Positions 59,992-64,000 of a stretch of 64,000 nt of DNA are shown piece by piece. The notes under the pieces are model-generated. The model did not search any database. It was not told the origin of the DNA and saw nothing but the letters and a program-made list of their open reading frames with translations. This stretch comes from Slackia equolifaciens (GTDB taxonomy: Bacteria; Actinomycetota; Coriobacteriia; Coriobacteriales; Eggerthellaceae): the NCBI RefSeq assembly GCF_003725995.1, contig NZ_QIBX01000002.1, positions 1 to 64,000 of the forward strand, given 5' to 3'. The first letter of the stretch is position 1. The number at the start of each line of letters is the position of its first letter. A program made the position numbers and the translations under genes.

Positions 59992-61389
59992 TTACGCCCC
60001 CTTCACCTGAACGCCCGCAGACACGACGGCCTCCTCGTCGCCCGGCCACGCGATGCCGGTAAGGTCGGCCGCAGCAAGCGCGCCGTAGCTCACGGAATCT
60101 TCTCCCTGCTCAAGCGCGCGACGACGCAGCGCAGCGGAAAGCGCATGCGCCCACAGCCCTTCGCCTTGGGCGAGCGTCTGCGTTGCGGGCGCATCCTTGA
60201 GCAGGCCGGCAGGCGTGTAGCACACCACCGAGGAACGCTTGACGAAATCCTCCACCGAAAGCGGGTTGGAGAAGAGCGCCGTGCCTCCCGTAGGAAGCGT
60301 GTGGTTGGGGCCTGCCACGTAATCCCCCAGCGGCTCGGAGCTCCACTTGCCCACGAAGATCGCGCCCGCGTTCTCGATTTTGCCCAGTAGCCCCATTGCG
60401 TCCTCGCAGTGCAGCTCCAGATGCTCCGGTGCGATGGTGTTCACCGCCGCCACCGCCTGATCGAGACTGTTCGCCAGCACGATGACGCCCTCGTTGGCAA
60501 GCGAAGTGCGGGTGATCTCTTCGCGCGGGCTTTGAGAGACCAACAGCTCTATGCCTCGCTCCACGTCGCGCGCAAAGCTTTCGCTGTAGGTGACCAGATA
60601 GCATGCCGCCAGCGGATCGTGCTCGGCCTGCGCCATCAGGTCTGCCGCCACCACCATAGGGTTTGCGCTCTCATCGGCCAGCACGCACACCTCGCTAGGA
60701 CCAGCCACCATATCGATGCCCACATCGCCCGACACCAGACGCTTCGCCGCAGCCACGAACGCGTTGCCGGGGCCGGTAACCTTGGCAACCTTGGGAATGG
60801 ATTCGGTGCCAAACGCGAGAGCCGCCACCGCCTGGGCGCCGCCCACCATATAAATCTCGTCCACGCCGGCTACCTTGGCCGCTGCGAGCGTGTACGGCGA
60901 GATGCCGCCTTCCTTCTGCGGAGGCGTCACCATTACGATGCGCTTCACGCCTGCTACTTTAGCGGGGATGGCGTTCATGAGCACCGTTGAAGGATACTGC
61001 GCACGGCCGCCCGGCACGTAGATGCCCACGGCAGGAAGCGGCGTGACCCTGCAGCCGAGCATGGTGCCATCGGCGCGCGTAGTGAACCAGGACTGTTCGA
61101 CTTCGCGCTGGTGGAAATCGCGGATCTGCGCGGCGGCCTTCTCGAGCGCGGCGCGGAATGCCGGGCCCACCTGCTCGAGCGCATCGTCCATCACGGACGG
61201 GTCAACGGCAAAGTCAGAGATGTCTACGCCGTCGAACTTCTTACAATACTCGCGCAGCGCCTTGTCGCCCCGCTCGCGCACATCGGCCACGATGGAAGCG
61301 GCGGAATCCATGACGGCCTGGGGCAGCACGCCCTGACGCGGAAGCTGGCCTGCTTCAAGGTTTTTATCGAAAAGCTGGATATATCGCAT
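59992..61389 (-). CDS. hisD: Histidinol dehydrogenase
   Basis: 465 residues. YVPGGRAQYPSTVLMNAIPA, VGGAQAVAALAFGTESIPKV then VAKVTGPGNAFVAAAKRLV, DMVAGPSEVCVLADESANPM (zinc site), AQAEHDPLAACYLVT (QAEH) and PNHTLPTGGTALFSNPLSVE are family signatures. It oxidises histidinol to histidine, two NAD-linked steps. ATG 61389 begins the conserved MRYIQLFD; the frame is open 99 bp further but is not conserved. Confidence 0.96.
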   Translation of the reverse strand: MRYIQLFDKNLEAGQLPRQGVLPQAVMDSAASIVADVRERGDKALREYCKKFDGVDISDFAVDPSVMDDALEQVGPAFRAALEKAAAQIRDFHQREVEQSWFTTRADGTMLGCRVTPLPAVGIYVPGGRAQYPSTVLMNAIPAKVAGVKRIVMVTPPQKEGGISPYTLAAAKVAGVDEIYMVGGAQAVAALAFGTESIPKVAKVTGPGNAFVAAAKRLVSGDVGIDMVAGPSEVCVLADESANPMVVAADLMAQAEHDPLAACYLVTYSESFARDVERGIELLVSQSPREEITRTSLANEGVIVLANSLDQAVAAVNTIAPEHLELHCEDAMGLLGKIENAGAIFVGKWSSEPLGDYVAGPNHTLPTGGTALFSNPLSVEDFVKRSSVVCYTPAGLLKDAPATQTLAQGEGLWAHALSAALRRRALEQGEDSVSYGALAAADLTGIAWPGDEEAVVSAGVQVKGA

Positions 61390-61647
61390 TGTGTTCACTC
61401 CTTTGCCAAAAGCCGGCCCATTCAACGGACCGCAACTCATGCGAAACTGTCTGCCGGTGGAATCGAAGCGTCCTGTGGGGCATCTCACTTCAGGCGCAGG
61501 CCCTTACACGCTCTCGTGCAGATGCCCTGTGCCGCCCGGATGGACCACAGCTGGGGCGTTCGACGCGCGAACGCCCCAACAGGGCGAGTGCGTTGCACGC
61601 TGTACGACACCTCGCTGAATCGCGCGTGGGCCGATGATTTCGAAGCG
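61390..61647 (-). other. hisZG-hisD spacer with two stems
   Basis: 258 bp. TGGGGCGTTCG (61552-61562) pairs perfectly with 61568-61578 around a 5-nt loop, and GGGCATCT (61478-61485) with AGATGCCC (61520-61527). They could be RNA processing or attenuation signals in the operon. No T-run. Confidence 0.5.
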
Positions 61648-63294
61648 CTAATGTCGCGCGGTTCCCCCCGCCGAAAGAGCGGCGGCCAAACGACGGATGC
61701 GCTCGTCGCACCGCACGCCTGCAGGGCTGGCGAAGAAGCGCGCCGTGCAGGCCATGACCTCATCAACCACCACCAGATTGTTCTCGCGCAACGTGGTGCC
61801 CGTGGCGGTGATGTCTACGATGCGGTCAGACATGCCCACCATGGGCCCCAGCTCGATGTTGCCGTGCAGCGTGACGATATCAACCTGCTGGCCAATGCGG
61901 TCGTAATACATCTGGGTGATACGCGGATACTTCGTGCTCACGCGGATGCTGCCGCGACGTGCCAGCGCCGCCTGCGCGCGACCGGCCGCGTCGGCGGGCT
62001 CGGCCACCACAAAGCGGCACGCCCCGAAACCCAAGTCGAGCATCTGCACCAAGTCAAAGCCGGCTTCCACAAGCGAATCGCGCCCGCAAATGCCGCAGTC
62101 GGCCCCGCCTGAGGCTACGAAGGCCGGCGCATCGGTGGGGCGCACAATCACGTACTCCACGTCCTCGGCGCGCACGATAAGGTGACGCCCCAAATCGCGC
62201 AGAGGCTCCACATCCAAGCCTGCCGCCTCGAACGCGGCAACCGAGTCCTCGAAAAGCGACCCCTTGGGAACCGCGATGCGCAGCGGACGGCAGGCGCACC
62301 CCTCGGCCGCCTCGACAGCCGCGCCCGCTTCAAGGGCCTCCTCGACCGCCTCAAGCGTGAGGGCGAAGCCGGCTGCTGGCATGGATGCGCCGCCAAATCG
62401 GCACAGCGCCTCGTCGTAGCGCCCGCCAGACGCGACGGGAGTCGCCAGGCCGCCCACGTAGACCGCGAACACGAGGCCCGTGTAGTAGTCGAACGAATTG
62501 AGCACCGAGAAATCAACCGACAGGCGATCGGCGAACCCGGCGTCACGCGCCGCGTCGAACAGCGCGCGTAGCTCATCGATGCCGCCGTCGCCCACCACAT
62601 AGGGTTCCAGCAGCGCCGCCGCCTGGTCGAGCGCATCCGCACCGCCCCAGATGCGCGGCAGTGTGCGGATGGCCTCGCGCGCCTGACGCGGGATGGAAAG
62701 CCCTGCCACGCATTCGTCCAGACCTACGAAATCCGAGGCGTGCACGAGGCCCAGCACCGCACGACGATCGGATGCGTCGGGCACGCAGGCATTGAGCAGC
62801 TCCTTCAAGGGCTTCACGCTCCCACATACCATGCGCCAGACGGCCACACCCACCGCATCGAGCGCCTCGGCGGCAAGCGACACCACTTCGGCATCGGCCG
62901 CAGAGCCCGCATCGCCTATGAGCTCGATGCCGAGCTGCGTAAACTGGCGGGAGCGCCCCGTGAATTCCGCCTGCTCCCGCACGACGGGAGCCACGTAACG
63001 CAGGCGGAACGGACCGGAGGCGGGGTCGAGTCGCGTGGATGCCATGCGCGCGATGGGCATGGTGAGATCCGAGCGCATCATGAGAAGACGCCCGCCGCCG
63101 TCGAACAGCTGGAATGCCGCATCGTCAACACGTGCGCCGCGCGAGAGCGATGCGCGATCCTCAAGCAAAGGAGTTTCCACAGGAATGTACCCATGAGCCG
63201 CAAAGCCGTCGCTTACGGTGCGGCAGATGCGCTCTCGCGCAGCCGCCTCCTCGGGCATGATATCCCTGAATCCTCGCGGCGTAATCGGTCTCAC
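61648..63294 (-). CDS. hisZG: Fused ATP phosphoribosyltransferase: HisZ regulatory plus short HisG catalytic
   Basis: 548 residues in one frame. Residues 1-330 are HisZ, a histidyl-tRNA synthetase paralogue without tRNA function: MRPITPRGFRDIMPEEAAAR, GYIPVETPLLE, MMRSDLTMPIARM, REQAEFTGRSRQFTQLGIEL, DYYTGLVFAVYVGG and ASGGRYDEAL. Residues about 338-548 are the short HisG: LRIAVPKGSLFEDSVAAFEA, GADCGICGRDSLVEAG, RVSTKYPRITQMYYDRIG and SDRIVDITATGTTLRENNLV, the PRPP loop. Normally these are separate proteins forming a hetero-octamer. It catalyses and feedback-controls the first step. AAAGGAG precedes ATG. It leads the operon. Confidence 0.93.
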   Translation of the reverse strand: MRPITPRGFRDIMPEEAAARERICRTVSDGFAAHGYIPVETPLLEDRASLSRGARVDDAAFQLFDGGGRLLMMRSDLTMPIARMASTRLDPASGPFRLRYVAPVVREQAEFTGRSRQFTQLGIELIGDAGSAADAEVVSLAAEALDAVGVAVWRMVCGSVKPLKELLNACVPDASDRRAVLGLVHASDFVGLDECVAGLSIPRQAREAIRTLPRIWGGADALDQAAALLEPYVVGDGGIDELRALFDAARDAGFADRLSVDFSVLNSFDYYTGLVFAVYVGGLATPVASGGRYDEALCRFGGASMPAAGFALTLEAVEEALEAGAAVEAAEGCACRPLRIAVPKGSLFEDSVAAFEAAGLDVEPLRDLGRHLIVRAEDVEYVIVRPTDAPAFVASGGADCGICGRDSLVEAGFDLVQMLDLGFGACRFVVAEPADAAGRAQAALARRGSIRVSTKYPRITQMYYDRIGQQVDIVTLHGNIELGPMVGMSDRIVDITATGTTLRENNLVVVDEVMACTARFFASPAGVRCDERIRRLAAALSAGGTARH

Positions 63295-63402
63295 GATGCC
63301 AGGCTCCTTTCAGCAGTGCGTTTTCCGGAATCGCGCTGCGAAGCACAGCCGAATCCGACCACCGGGCGCACGATTCCCCTGCGCCATCTCTCGAATGACG
63401 AT

Positions 63403-63430
63403 ACTTTAGCACAGTAGATTACTAAAGCAA
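63403..63430 (-). promoter_or_regulatory. Probable promoter of the histidine operon
   Basis: On the minus strand TTGCTT (63430-63425), 16-nt spacer, TAAAGT (63408-63403), about 110 nt before the hisZG ATG. Each box matches 4 of 6 consensus bases. Confidence 0.45.
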
Positions 63431-63527
63431 GCAGAAGGGGCATGGTTTTGCACGCATTTTGCCCGCAAGCACACCACAGGGCTGGTTACACAGGGTCGAT
63501 TCGCACACAGCAACGTCCATTCCGCAT

Positions 63528-63795
63528 GCGCCAAGCGAGCCCTTCCATTCGCCCGAGGAGCCCATTGACCGAATGTGTCCCATTGACCGAGTAGATCTCA
63601 GCCTCATTGCCAAGTGAGCCCCATTCGCCCGAGGGGCCCATTGGCCGAATAGGTTCTATTGCCGAGTGAGCCCAGCCCCCATTGCCGAGCGAGCCCCATT
63701 CGCCGAGTGAGTCCCAGCCTCATTGCCGAGTGGGCCCATTGGCCGAGTAGGTCCCATTGGCCGAGTAGGTCCCATTGGCCGAGCGAGCCCAGCCT
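63528..63795. repeat. Degenerate 18-bp tandem repeat
   Basis: Roughly fourteen units built on CCCATTGGCCGAGTAGGT or CCCATTCGCCCGAGTGAG; the units at 63737-63790 are near exact. As plus-strand frame they would read GPIGRV repeatedly, but no start or conserved protein contains them. Resembles the shorter array at 47398-47516. Confidence 0.75.
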
Positions 63796-63799
63796 CATT

Positions 63800-64000
63800 G
63801 CTCTATTCCTCGCCTTTATGGCATCCCCTGCCCAAGAAAGCGGAAATAGAGCAGCCTTGGGCCCTCCCCGCTTACCTCCAACATTGCCGAACAGGCAAAA
63901 CGTTCGCTCTTGCAAGTCGAACAGAAGCCAGTGGCGCAATTCGCTGCTCTATTCCCCACATTTGATGCCGTGGAATCCCGAAATGCGAAGAATAGAGCAG
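63800..64000. repeat. Double-hairpin inverted-repeat element at the window edge
   Basis: Arm GCTCTATT at 63800-63807 with AATAGAGC at 63845-63852, then CTGCTCTATT (63944-63953) with its exact complement (63991-64000). Hairpins of 53-57 nt flank a core of about 90 nt, the same layout as 54227-54437. It may continue past the edge. Confidence 0.7.

Larger units (their letters stand above)
63295..64000. other. Upstream of the histidine operon: promoter, tandem repeat and inverted repeat
   Basis: 706 bp without a gene. It holds the probable operon promoter, a degenerate 18-bp tandem repeat and an inverted-repeat element at the edge, each listed separately. No histidine-rich leader peptide was found. 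Confidence 0.55.

Noticed and set aside
63295-63420. Histidine leader peptide attenuator
   Set aside because: No run of His codons and no terminator with T-run between the promoter candidate and hisZG.
63528-63795. CRISPR array
   Set aside because: Units are 18 bp, degenerate and contiguous with no spacers, and no cas gene is present.

Overview
The window reads as chromosome of a GC-rich Gram-positive bacterium, most likely a member of the Coriobacteriia (Eggerthellales/Coriobacteriales). This rests on an actinobacterial-style GC-rich codon bias, a glycerol-phosphate teichoic acid locus, KxYYF-repeat cell-wall proteins, and a histidine operon whose first gene is a HisZ-HisG fusion. That placement is inference; there is no rRNA in the window to settle it, and I saw no tRNA, CRISPR array, IS transposase or prophage.

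Layout. 1-14555: cell-envelope island. It holds a GH25 muramidase with choline/cell-wall-binding repeats (cut by the left edge), then tagD, a GT2 glycosyltransferase, gpsA, tagO, an ABC-2 exporter pair (tagH, tagG), two CDP-glycerol glycerophosphotransferases and glf. Between them sit a decayed acyltransferase, a RelE/Phd toxin-antitoxin pair and a HipA-like kinase fused to its own DNA-binding domain. Together GpsA (sn-glycerol-3-phosphate), TagD (CDP-glycerol), TagO (lipid-linked GlcNAc), the TagB/TagF-like polymerases and TagGH (export) form a nearly complete wall/lipoteichoic-type polymer pathway. 15024-27747: housekeeping and repair genes (HelD-like helicase, recN, a DNA glycosylase fused to NAD(P)HX epimerase, dtd, HAD phosphatase, RhuM-Fic protein, trpS, yigZ).

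28148-40866: a co-oriented block of eight genes that I do not recognise as any described system. It encodes a coiled-coil protein, a zinc-ribbon/FHA protein, a NrdG-like radical SAM protein, a single-AAA ClpB-D2-like ATPase with a novel N-terminal half, a PP2C phosphatase, a 1090-residue membrane Ser/Thr kinase and two small membrane proteins. Three of its genes have the same promoter: a 12-bp palindrome (TTTTGCGCAAAA or TTTTGCACAAAA), then exactly 34 nt, then a TA(A/G)(A/G)AT -10 box, about 110 nt before the start codon. This ties the block together as a regulon and is the main candidate for a new system.

40874-53938: two ABC-F ATPases, a monofunctional peptidoglycan glycosyltransferase, a second toxin-antitoxin pair with a clear operator, an alcohol/aldehyde dehydrogenase pair, a thioesterase and an alpha/beta hydrolase. 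53135-63294: complete histidine biosynthesis, with the minus-strand operon hisZG-D-C-B-H-A-F-I-E and a convergent PHP-family histinol-phosphate phosphatase that supplies the step HisB lacks here.

The intergenic spaces are unusually long and full of repeats. Several hold inverted-repeat elements of 140-250 bp: two copies of one family at 17741-17883 and 31672-31814, and others at 43035-43282, 48996-49143, 54227-54437 and 63800-64000. Others hold degenerate 15-18 bp tandem repeats (47398-47516, 63528-63795).
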